Positions 14,101 through 25,402 of a stretch of DNA of 64,000 nucleotides are shown here, one piece after another; within the stretch, counting starts at the first letter, position 1; every line of letters begins with the position of its first letter. Source of the DNA: Membranipora membranacea (taxonomy: Eukaryota; Bryozoa; Gymnolaemata; Cheilostomatida; Membraniporidae); assembly GCA_914767715.1 (NCBI GenBank), contig OU612072.1, forward strand, positions 9,302,001 through 9,366,000, in the 5' to 3' direction. Position numbers and translations under genes: made by a program. The notes below the pieces were generated by a model. The model did no database searches. It saw nothing but the letters and a program-made list of their open reading frames with translations, and was not told the DNA's origin.

Positions 14101-14260
14101 GTCACAGTGCTCAGGGCGCTACTGTGGTGGGATTGAAGGAACACAAACTCGCCGAAGAGCTTGCTATACCATCGACCAAACTGTACCAGAATGCACTGGT
14201 CATGACTTTGAAGAGGTGTACTGTGTCACACCTCAGTGTAACACCAGGGAACAATCTTGA
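11157..14260 (+). CDS. secreted Asn/Gly-rich protein with a C-terminal TSP1 domain
   Basis: Coding exons are 11157-11208, 11410-11640, 12161-12283, 12514-12636, 13387-13677 and 14043-14260, about 345 residues in all. A non-coding exon (about 10885-11002) precedes them, and an AG acceptor lies just before the start exon. Exon 1 encodes a signal peptide (MNGKIPAAVALLVVCIA). The next two exons give long Asn-Gly runs. Then come a Gln/Pro segment, a Thr/Pro segment with a 7-residue repeat (PAPTQPR), and an acidic linker. The last exon is a thrombospondin type 1 domain: WSEWSQCS, a following Cys, TRRRAC, and three further cysteines before a TGA at 14258. Every internal intron is phase 1 and each internal exon is a multiple of three, so exons can be skipped without a frameshift. 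The composition suggests an extracellular matrix or secreted structural protein; the precise role is unknown. Confidence 0.85.
11655..11770 (+). mobile_element. tRNA-derived SINE head (second family)
   Basis: It carries a box-A-like TAGCTCAGTGTTAAGGGC and a box-B-like GGTTCAAACCC about 40 bases later, the spacing of an RNA polymerase III internal promoter. It lies directly after the donor of the second coding exon, within the intron. The lack of a clean cloverleaf and the trailing unrelated sequence favour a SINE over a working tRNA gene. Confidence 0.5.
13529..13594 (+). repeat. 21-base coding repeat (PAPTQPR)
   Basis: About three copies of a 21-base unit containing CCAACACAACCAAGACCAGC encode a seven-residue Pro/Thr/Gln/Arg repeat in the fifth coding exon. 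The last copy is altered to TVP and leads into a Thr-rich tract. Such segments are typical extended or O-glycosylated linkers; glycosylation is inference. Confidence 0.8.
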
Positions 14261-14600
14261 ATACTTATTAGACATTGAATTTATTTTGATATTATTACAT
14301 TATTTTTCAAATAAGAAATCTGTGATATTATATAGAATAGGATGGCAGGAAATCTTCCACAGTTTCCAGCGGGATATTCTAAGCAGTAAGAGATAGGCTA
14401 ATTATGTCCTAATTAACTCTCTTAATCTTCTTGGCAGACTATCCATGTATCCGGAATTGATGATGGTTTAGCTAGTATTTGAAAACCACTAAGCATCCTA
14501 TTAGCCTCAAAAACCTGGTACCATGTTGTGAGCTCACCCTGTTGAGCAATCGCTGATATCTTTGGTTGTTGCATTTTTTTGTCTAATGGCTATCATATAA

Positions 14601-14606
14601 AATAAA
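14601..14606 (+). terminator. polyadenylation signal AATAAA
   Basis: An AATAAA lies about 340 bases after the stop of the Asn/Gly-rich TSP1 gene and is the first canonical signal I see on this strand after the stop. Confidence 0.5.
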
Positions 14607-15300
14607 AGAGAAATATATCTAAACACATCCTTTGATATTATTTAACGTCGTACCAGCCTCTAAACAATTAATAATCACAAATCAAGCATGAAGAACTCTT
14701 CGGCAGTACCATAGGCCTGGTATTTTGCTGAACTAATCAACAACTTTTTTTTGCCAAAACATGAACAGATCAAATCATGAAGACAAAGTCTCATCCTTCA
14801 GACACTTCAAAAGTTTGCTCTAGATGACAACTTCACATTCTTACTCGGTATGTTGTTAACAAAACCACCAATAAACATACCAGTTAGTACCAGACATCAC
14901 CAGGTGTAACGATGAATCACTTCAAACAATAAATACATCCCGTTGGCCAAACGTACCTCTTAATAATTTTCAAATGGCATAAGAGCAATCAGTTTGTTTA
15001 CTACCATCATAGTTGCGATATATATCAATAGTAATAAATTAACTTTTATTGACTTTCTGACACATTATACCAAGCTTCATACCAAAACTCTGATAAAACT
15101 TTGACAATCACTGATTGACACAATGAATCCAATATGCACATTAAAACAACGCAACAAGTTATCAGTACAAGCTTGTGCGACGCAACAAGTGATTTATGGA
15201 TGTGATGTTATTGGCAATAACTTTACTAGAGATGGGAAAAATGTGCTCTAATCGAGGAAGTACTAGCCTGTTCAAAGGCATGGCACGAGTCAATAAATCT

Positions 15301-16775
15301 TCATTTGCATTTGGAGGAAACTGATACAATTAGCAGTACCACCACTTCTACAACCAGAAGCCAATAAGAGCAGTTATTTATATAGTTTAATTATAATAAA
15401 AGGATACCTGTGAGAGTTAAGCATCGATTGAGGGAAATTAGCCTCATGCATGTCACAAATATGTCATTTGAACTAATCATTAGGTAGTTTTTTTACAATT
15501 TGTCATAAAAAAATGCTGAGTGTTGACAACAGGTAGAGATTAGGTAGCTACTTAGAGCGCTTAATTTGTTTATGGGATTGACTTTCTCTACTATTGGAAA
15601 TGACACAAATATGAAGCTCAGCACCTAATACTGGTCCTTGAGCAGATCTGTTTTACAAGGTTCTGTATGTCTGCAGTGACTTCGCAATTTGGAAACTCTC
15701 CAAAAAAACATTGACGAAATAAATTTCAGCAACTTTATCGCAGATCAGTATACAAGATCTTAACCCGGCTAAACTAAAATCAATGCTCAAATTCTTAAGC
15801 ATAGGAATCTAAACGCAACTTCTTGGCATATCAAATGTCATCAATTGCCTTGATTTGCGACATTTCAACGATGAGAGAGTATAATATATCGGTATAGGCA
15901 ATATATTGAGCATCCAAGGAATATTTTGATAAAAATTGTAGATGTAGGGTAACTATGTGATCTTTTTATATATATGCTAGCTCTCCAGTTATGAAAAGGT
16001 AAGAGAAAAATTACATCCACCAACTGTGATCAATCCTCATTTGCAACTAGAGAAAACTGGAACAACTAGCGGTGCCACTGCATGCTTTTACAACCTGAAG
16101 CCAAATAAGAGAAGTTATTTTTATACTTTAATTATAAATTTAGGATACCTGTGGGAATTAAGCAACGAAGTGACTGGAATTTATGTCATTCATGTCACAA
16201 ATATGTCGTTTAAGATTATAATCATTTAGTAATTGTTTTCTAATTTGTCATAAAACGATGCTGAATGTTGATAACAGGCAGAAATGAGGCTTAATTCTAT
16301 TTATGGGATTTAATTTCTCTACGATTGGAAATGACATAAGTATGAAGCTTTGCTCCCAATACTCTAGTGTGGGATCAGATCCGTGAAATGAAGCCCTTTA
16401 TGTGTGCAGAGACTTAGCAATTTCAAACATTTTGTCCGGAATAAGTTGCCCATTTAAACATTGCTGAATTGGAACACTTCGACTTCATGGCAGATCGGTA
16501 TACAAGATCAAAACCCTGCTAAACTACACTTGAGGCTCAAGTTCTTAACCATGAGAATCTGCCAATGTCATTTTATATTGAAAGTCATCTATCGCCTTGC
16601 GTTGCGAGGTTCTATTGATGAGTAAGCACATCTCGAATATCTACATATCGGTATCTGCATCCACAATGCCAAATATTGTGTTGCATCGGGATATTTCAAT
16701 CAAGATTGGGGAGGTAGGATAACTATGAGCTCTTGCTTTGAGTATGCTGGCTCTCCAGTAATGTAAATCTAAGAG
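15301..16775. repeat. tandem direct duplication, unit about 737 bases
   Basis: Sequence from 15301 recurs from about 16038 with many substitutions and small indels. Shared landmarks in order include TCATTTGCA, AGGATACCTGTG, CATGTCACAAATATGTC, AATTTGTCATAAAA, TTTATGGGATT, TACAAGATC and CTCTCCAGT. The copies are diverged, so the event is old. No coding potential is conserved between them. Confidence 0.75.
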
Positions 16776-18859
16776 GAAAAATACAGTGAGCCAACTGTTC
16801 TGTCTTGAGTCTGAAAAGTTTCATTGGAATAAAAATTGCTTTTATTGTAGAAATATTTCCATAATGGTACCAGAAAACTTTTCCAGAACCCACCCTGTTG
16901 CTACTCGCACAATCGGCCTAGCCTTGTCATGTTGCCAAAAAAAGTGGCCGTGTGACAAGGCAATAATTGTCCTACCCAGTAGAATTCAATGTAGGACATA
17001 TTTTACCTGAAAGATGAGTAGCTGTGTAAATAAATGAAAAATAATTGACACATCAATCAGGTCCTCACCCCTGACTGGTCAGATAAAGAGGAGAACATCT
17101 AGTCGATATGACAATAATGATGATGTTGTGGTTATGTTCATAGAGTTTGTGGAAAGATCAGGTGATAGTTGAGGATATTGTGAGGAAGCAAAATTTAGTC
17201 TTATATCCTTATTGCGAGAAAATGAAGTAACCATTGGTGTGGGTATTTATATGAGCAATATTGGATTGTTACCAATAAATAAGCGTTGAGCTTAGAACTG
17301 ATGTTAAAGTAAGTAAAAACTGTAGCTGGTCAGAAAACGGTGTCTGGATGATAAAAATGTTATGTCACTGAAGAAAAGTTGCTCGATAAAACGGAGTGAA
17401 CACCAGTGGAAAACAAATGGTTCACTAAATCATGAGTTACACTACTAAGAAAAGCCAAAGGAAACGTACACTCAAAAGTTGAGACTAAAACTGGAAGGGC
17501 ATAACTACGCTGCTGAATCAAGAGAGCCAATAACTAAGAAAGCCTATATAAAACCATCCAATGATCAAGCTGAGGAAGTAAAAGTACAGAGAAAAGGTGC
17601 TCAGAAGTAATAATTCTGTTGTCGAGGGACAAATGACCATCAATTTTGCTCCATTCATAAACATGAAACTTATAGGATTAGACATGGAAATCAACCTTGT
17701 CAAGCTGCATCAGAGAGTGGAGGCATGACACTCCTGGAAATACACAATACATGGAAATGCATGTTACATGGAAGTATGTGGTACATAGAAATAGTTTGCA
17801 CCAAACTAAATGAGTAATAAATTAATTTGGGCAATTTCACACAATACACACCAAAGTAAAAAGGTTCCGGATGAAGTTCCTGTGAATGACGATTTTTGTT
17901 AGATAATTGTTGCATGGTTAACGTCACAAGGTTTACTTCAGTCTGAAAAATATTGGATGGAATAATGTCATAACAAAATGAGAGTCACCATTGTTCGAAA
18001 TTTGGTCACATCAAGACAGTTGACATTGGACAATATTTTCAGTGTGCGTTGTGGTGATTAATTATCCACTGATTTTATATTCCATATAAATAATTGATAA
18101 TTTGTTGCACCCTGTGCAATGGAACTTTACTCTATTGATGAGATATATTGCTACAAGCTGCGCTCTTTTCTATATGTCAATGTTCTTCCAAGAACTGAAA
18201 TTTTACTTCTGAATATTTATCGGCACTTTCGAATATAGTTGATGGTGATGAAGTGTAGCGATAAAGATCCACAACAATACTTAATATTATTGGCCGAGAA
18301 ACATTGCTCAATGTTCACCGGTCATTAAATTGATTTGGTGGAGTCCATTGTTTTATTAGAGAGGAGCACATGGTATCAAAGATAATATATAAATGCAGCA
18401 TAACGATATGAATCGAGCATATGTAGAGATGAAGAAGTACTTGATCTACCAACCTGGTCTTGGGTGGGAGAAGTCCATTTTTGATTACGTGGCCGCCCTA
18501 TTCACCATGATCCTCTCAGCTATTAGACAGGCTGGAGCACACCTTGAGCTTCAGCAGGACCCAGAAAAGAGCAGCAGTCGTCGGGGTTCGAACCTAAGGT
18601 CTTCAACATCTGTTACTTCTGTTATTGTCAACTAAGTTCTGTTCACAGGGATGTTGACAAAAATATGAAAGCAAGTGGAGATAACTCAAATACCGAACAA
18701 TAATTCCGTCTAATGTCATTACTGTACCAACTCAGGCGATTGTGGGTTTATTCATTCATTGAAACTCAGTTTGACTTTGATAAGAGCCAAAAATTTATAA
18801 GTGTATAAATGAAGTGTTGGAAAGGCCTATGCACTTATAGCAGATGAGTTGATCGCCGT

Positions 18860-19400
18860 CGATTATGAAACCCACTTTTGCGGTCCAAGCTCTCTACTCG
18901 GATTTCCGCAAAGCGTTTGATCACGAATGTCAGCAGAGGTATTTGCTCAAAAAGACTGTCCATGTAGGTGCTAACTCATAACTGGCTACCTCTCCATAGT
19001 TAGCAGAAGGTGAATCACAAATATGGTCAGCTAGAAATCATGCAGGTTCTACCACCAATGCACCTTTGCTATTTTTGGCCGATCACATTTCCTGAGGATA
19101 CTAAATTGTACAGCTAAGTTATTCGTTAAAAAAACTGGATTGGAAGGATTTGATACCTGAAAATCACTTGTGGATATCTGCTCATCTTGCAGGAAGCTGG
19201 AGGAGCAGCGTGGACAACAAACAACCAGCATGCCAATATCAAGAAATGTTGTGATTGTTGCATCATCCTCTTCACTATTTAGGGTCCTCTATGAAACCAT
19301 CTGGTCACAGGTACCAAGCATGAATAGCTCGTATTTAGTCTTCACTGACAAGATCATCTACAAAGCTGAGATCAAATTGAGCAAGAATAAAACCTTGAAA
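18860..19400 (+). mobile_element. degenerate non-LTR retrotransposon (LINE) reverse-transcriptase fragment
   Basis: Near 18880-18940 one frame reads VQALYSDFRKAFDHE. This matches the conserved LINE reverse-transcriptase phrase (..YTDFSKAFD..), followed by a LLKK region. Further frames, after stops and shifts, give a DTKLYS-type string just after the place of the catalytic Asp-Asp box, and a WTTNNQHANIKKC string typical of the palm/thumb junction. Several in-frame stops and frameshifts show it is dead. Confidence 0.7.
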
Positions 19401-21182
19401 TTTTCCCTGCCTGACCGCAACACCTATCGCAAGATTCTTCTGTTATGCACATACAATCCACATCTAGAGATAGCGTATTAAGGTAATTTTTGATTGATTT
19501 TCAATATTTGATGGAGGGGGGATGGGAAATGTGGCTTTCTTGAATGAAACAAATAACTTGTAACTAATGAAGAGTCTTGTTAGAGCAGCAATGTTGTGTG
19601 TACATGATCCTTAAGTCCTTTGTCGCAGGCACTGCAGCTTACTTTGTTTCAGCTACTGAATCTGAGAGTTGTGTCCTCTTCATACAGGACCTGATAAGAA
19701 GCGCTGACACCTTCTTTCAAATGATATAGTTGCACGATGGAGTCATACAACACCTTTGAGCCAAACTGTAACTGTGAAGCGAATACAAACAGTCAAATAA
19801 AAAATATACTCCAACATTAATATTTGTTAGTTAGTTGGCTCCATTGGCTTAACTACTCTCCGACTTTTACAATGTCAGTAGACTTATTTTCATTCTTCAC
19901 GATAGTGTTGGCTAAAACATAAACAGATACAACCACAAAATGATTGCTTTGTAATTATTTTGCAAAGAAAAGGTGCTTCACTCTATCCGAGTGGGTGAGT
20001 GTTGATGAGTGGTACAGACACACCAAATTAACACAAAACAATTTTTACACCATGATGTGAATGTGGCATTGAGGATTAGTTTTTTTGAGGCTTCCACTCA
20101 TAAAAACGTTGTTGAAAAATATCTACTATTCATGATATCCCATCTTGCTGCTGAAAAGTCTACAGCTTATGGTTAAAGACACACATCTTTTCATCAAGCT
20201 GATGTTCTGTGGGCAACATCAGAATCTTAGGCTGTATGTTTGGTCCTTTCATTTGTTGCTATGGATCATGCTCCCTTGTCGATAGCTATGTACACAGGTT
20301 ATTTTTTCCAACACAATAGCGAACCTGCTGCAATCTGATGATTGAGATAATGCAAACTCCCTTGAACAGATGATCGGAATTTGCTTGAAAAGTGACTTAT
20401 TGAGCATGTACAGTCGGAGTTGAAGTAGGAATTCAATTTAGAACATTCAAGATCAGCATTATTCTTCAGGAATCGACGATTGAGCTTAGCACCATGTAAT
20501 TTATACTGCCTGTAACATCTATCCTATCATAGCTGTATGTTTTTGTCTTGCTCACTTTTACTAGAAATCTATGACCCAGCCATTTATGTGTCAGATAATA
20601 TGTTCTCACAAGCTAGTATTATTGATGAATTGATGAATGGGTATGTCCAAAGCTGGAAGGGCATCTAACCACAATTGCTCATGAAATCCTGTTTCACCTT
20701 AGCAACACAAATCTGGAAGCAAGATGAGTTTTTTGTTAAGCAAAGACTTTCAGACTGTGACTCCTTTAACCACTTATTGAGATAAAGCTACATTGATATC
20801 TCACGATAACTGCTCATAGAGTTCTTACAAGAGAATGGCATAGCAACTTTTCATGCCTGATCATACTTCTTTACTAACATCATTACAATATAAAAAAAAT
20901 GATATTAATATTATGAGCAGTGTCAAAATAAAACACAAGGAAAGATTCCACAGAAAACTGCTTTATTGTCTCTACAAGACGAAAATCTGAGATAAGCTCC
21001 AAATAAATCTATCCCCTTCTGTGGAAGACCAAGTTTGGCATGAGGAACTGATCCTGGTTTATTTAGATGACCTGGAATTCTTTCACTGACAGGAAAATTG
21101 CCACATTGCATAAAAGTTCTCAAACAGCCCGGAAATTGAACTTCAAGGAACAAGTTAAGCCTATCTAGTTGATGCAGGAATA

Positions 21183-21360
21183 GGAGACCTGGCCTAGTTG
21201 GTTAGAGCAACACAAATATTTAAGGTCTCGGGTTCGTTTCCCACTTCAGTCCATAAAGAGATTAATTGGGTTTGGGTGGCTCCCGGGAGTTCTGCGACCT
21301 GCCTGCAAACAGAGAGCAACGCTGGCGTAGACATTGCAGCCTAGCCCTAAGCCCTAAGGC
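21183..21360 (+). mobile_element. tRNA-derived SINE
   Basis: Box-A-like TGGCCTAGTTGGTTAGAGC and box-B-like GGTTCGTTTCC are about 40 bases apart, followed by a tRNA-unrelated body. The first part resembles a tRNA, but the acceptor stem cannot be closed. It is therefore read as a SINE, not a tRNA gene. Confidence 0.6.
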
Positions 21361-24300
21361 AACTAATTATTTCCCCCGCCTATACTCCGGGTTGGTCAGG
21401 GGGGGGGGCAAAAGTCTTGGGGCTCAGACTAGGCCTACGCACGATGTGTCACCAAAAAATACCCTGTATATATTAATTCGCAATTTTTATCAATATACTT
21501 ATCCTATGATCTGTCAAAGAAGGAGGAAAATTCAATTTCATAATCAATAAATAGCTTGCTGTTGGATTTAAATCATAATTTAATTTCCTACTACACTTCC
21601 TTGATAGGCCACCTGCAGCGACCCAAGTGTTAAAATGATCTGGTTTTAGCAGACATAATCGTTTTGTTTCTATAATCAGGGATATGTGTATGTTAGGGAT
21701 AAGTCAGATTTTAATCTTTACTATTGCCACAACAACTCTTTGAAATACCTCTATAGCCATGTCAATGACCAGAGAATAGTAAGTGAGGATTTATGAAGTT
21801 TCTACATTATATGACAAAATTATTTACCAACAAAACTGAAATTACTCAATGTCATGAAGCATCTACATGAGATAAAGTTATGATAATGTTCCACATATTT
21901 TAAGACACGGTTCACTAGCAAAACCCATTTCTAGTGGACCTTGCAGTGCCTTGGCTAAATATGACAGTTTTTGCAAATGAGGTTAATTGGCTGAGATGAA
22001 TGGTGGTGACGCAATTGAAACTTGAATCATGCTCGGCTTCCCTGTACCGCCTGCCTCTTTTTGTTTTTTTTCGATCTCCAACAATCTTCAATAACAGTGC
22101 TCACCTTGTGTGATCGGCTTTGTCTGCCACTCATAAACATCAGTGACAAGCTGACAATATTCTTTACCATACATGTGTCGATATTTTATGACACATTCAG
22201 ATGACATTTCCCCCTTTCTTAGTAGAGCTATTATGAAACTACAGAATCGAAGGAAAATCATGAATTACTGTAATACCTCTACAGATGGTTAGTATTTTAC
22301 AAAATCAACAGAATTAAACTCTCTTGATCAAACGTTCAGTTAGCTTTGTCCTACTAATTTCAAGTTTAAGTTTTTGTAGGCCAAGTCGAAACCCATTCGA
22401 TGTTTTTTTTTTACCAATGCTTTCTCCCAGGTGACAATATAGCTTCAGTTATTGACCATTGGCTAAACTAAACCAGATTGCCCTGAAAACAGCTCTTGCT
22501 TGATAAAATTTATGTACCAGATTTGATGCCATCATGGGATTGTTTGACCTGCAACATTTTCATCATTTGGAAGAAACGTGGAAGCGTGTGTAATAAATTG
22601 GCAATCCATTAGCACTAGTTCAAGTTATTCAGGTATGGTCATTTGCTCAGAGCCATAAATCAAGCCTGGATTTTCCACACCATACTTGGTTACATGAATA
22701 GCCCTGACATTTTTTGCATGACTCCAAGACCAGAATTATGTGCCACATGATACCATCAAAAACCACAATATGTGGACTCATAGTGCCGGAAAACATCTGT
22801 CTGTAGAGATGTTAGCCAAATAATCTCAAATTGCTGTGAAGAATAATGGAATAAAATGGACACTCATCTCATCTTACATGAATATTTATCCAATTTTTCG
22901 GACACTAAATATTTCACTGATTGCTCTTAGCGAGGCAAAATGATGATTGATATATTGAGACTGTCCTTCAGTATCCTGCTGAGTCTTTCTGTATGTGAAT
23001 TGAAGTTGAGTTTTTGGTCTTCAAACCTTTCATATTTTGGTAACAAATTAAAAAAATTATGAATTACAAGTATAATTTGTCAAGTGAAATGTCATTTATT
23101 GAGAGAGATAGCCACACAAGGCGAAAAATCCGACCAAGACATCTGGCGTCTGAAGGCAAAACATGGAAGCGTGCTCCCAGGAAGTCACCAAGGGATTTGC
23201 AATGACAGGTTGTGCCACAATATGTCTGTCATAAAAAACTGATGCGATAATCTAGGTTTATTTATATTTGATAGTGTTGACTATAGCAGTAATAAGCTTG
23301 ATTGACAAGACTATTCAATGTTTAGGCATTTATGACGGAGTTTTTGATATCCTGCACAACATCACAGAAATTGTGGTTTTTCGCGTCTGTTCCTGACTAA
23401 TGATCAAGGTACAACATGGCTCTCGTTTTATCAAATGAATTTGCCATTATTATCAATCAGAGGCCTTGGAAAATTCCAAAGAATTTTTCAGGTATGAAAA
23501 CTATTGTACATCATCTCCATTATTGAATTAAATTAAATTGAAAGGATCAGTAGTGGTTCCACTGGGTTGAACATAAAATTGATAATTTTTAAAAGGTAAA
23601 TATCTGGAATTTGGTGAATTAGTGGCCAGTCAAGTTTTCATTCGCAATAGTGCAGTTAAAATTATTGATTTTCAAAGTTTTTACCACATCACGGTCACAA
23701 ACACAATTATATCTGTCGAAAGATCCATCTTCATGGCTGTAGCAAGTATAGATAGCTTTGAAAATGTTTTGCGCAAATCAATATTAATGTCACCATCAAC
23801 AACAGAGCATGAGGGAAGAGTCGGCAGAATCATGGCAAGGCCACCCAGAAAGCCTTGAGGAGAGGGTGGACGATAATCAACAAGCACCGACCACAACTCC
23901 CATCGAGACTTACCAACCTGCAACAAGAGCATATCACAGCCATTCATTGCCACTCTTACCTCAGGACTATCACATACATATACAGCGAGACACCCCCCTC
24001 GATTATGTTAATTCTAAAACCAATAATGAACTATGTCCGTTTAAAGAAAAGTGACCTTGAAATGTTTGATCAGCAGATCAACTCTCTGATATAACAATGC
24101 GTTTAGTTTTCACTCTCACATCTTGGCCTTGTCACACATCTACTGTTTTTAGCGCTAAGTGACATGGCTACCGATATCTGTTGATAAAGGTTCGTGCTGG
24201 CCAAAAAATCATCATTCAGACTATGTATATTGATGTGGAGGACAGAAAATCACACTCAGTTTTCTTCAGCTGAGGCACAATCTAATAATGTTTAAATTGT

Positions 24301-25327
24301 TGATAATGTGTGACAAATTCAGCACCAGTTTGAAGGTTGGATATTTGAAAAATTTGAAAGTAAGTGTTTTGGTAATTAACACATAACAAAATACGGATCA
24401 TCAAAGGTAGGAGCTTCAAGATCTATTTGAATGTGTGATTTTCTGTGTGCAAGAATAGACACCCGCAGCAATGATATGGTTTTTTTTGGAATTCCATTAT
24501 ATTATTAGGTATGTATCAATTCTATCCGATAACAGTTATCCATTTTGTTTTTTGACTTAAATTTTCCGTAAACATCATGACTAACGACCTAACTCAGCAG
24601 GTTTCAACATCTCTCCCACACAGTTTTCGAGAGACTCCTTGTCAAACGTGTTTTATTCTGCTAATACATAAAAGTTTTGCATCTGTTTGTGGCAACTGAA
24701 AACCGTAAGGCCTTATGTGATGAGGATATACCTACCCTCTGTTGCCACCAGAGATTAGGAAATTTGATAGGGTATTATCCGTCAATAATTGATCAAAGTG
24801 TGTCATCGAAAGTGTGCGATAGGAAGGTGATAGCTTTCATACTCCTTGTACCGGCAGGCACAACACCTATTCAAAGCTCAGATTAATATAAGTCATGCCT
24901 ATGCTGCAACATGTGTTAGCACATTGCAATATAGAGGGCTGAACCCTAAAATAACAGTATTGTGTCTATGAGTCGCATTGCACACCTTTGCATCATGGAT
25001 TTAATTTTTGGTTGCTATCTGATTATGTTCACTAATCTACCTAACAAGTCAATTAGTACCATGCACCCAGCTCTAGAACAACCCTAATTTTCAAGTTTGT
25101 AAATCACAATCCCTTTGTCTTGTACCAAGCTGCAGGGTTAAGCCATTCAGAGAACAAAAAAGACATCAATCAAAAATGCGGAACTGTCTGCTTGTAACAA
25201 AATCTTCATGAAGATGAATAGATTCTTGCACAGATCGGTACCATTCACTATTTTAGATATTCCTATATCAATTTCGTTACAACATAATTGTACACTCATG
25301 TGCTAGCTTACTTGGATCAATTACGGG

Positions 25328-25335
25328 TATAAATA
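25328..25335 (+). promoter_or_regulatory. TATA box of the TSP1-repeat gene
   Basis: TATAAATA lies 75 bases before the start codon at 25403, with a likely transcription start near 25358-25365. It fits a short first exon with a leader of about 40 bases. Confidence 0.65.
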
Positions 25336-25402
25336 AGGCTACCTATTCTAGAGGAGATCAGTTCTGTTCCGTGTCTGAACAGTGAACCTGAGAATAAATA
25401 CC

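Larger units (their letters stand above)
14610..25320. other. long intergenic region with repeats and a LINE relic
   Basis: No gene is supported over nearly 11 kb. It holds a tandem duplication (about 15301-16775), a LINE reverse-transcriptase relic (about 18860-19400), a box-B-like GGTTCGAACC near 18588, a tRNA-SINE (about 21183-21360) and a G homopolymer near 21400. Open frames of 60-100 codons in this stretch lack splice context and family resemblance. Confidence 0.5.
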
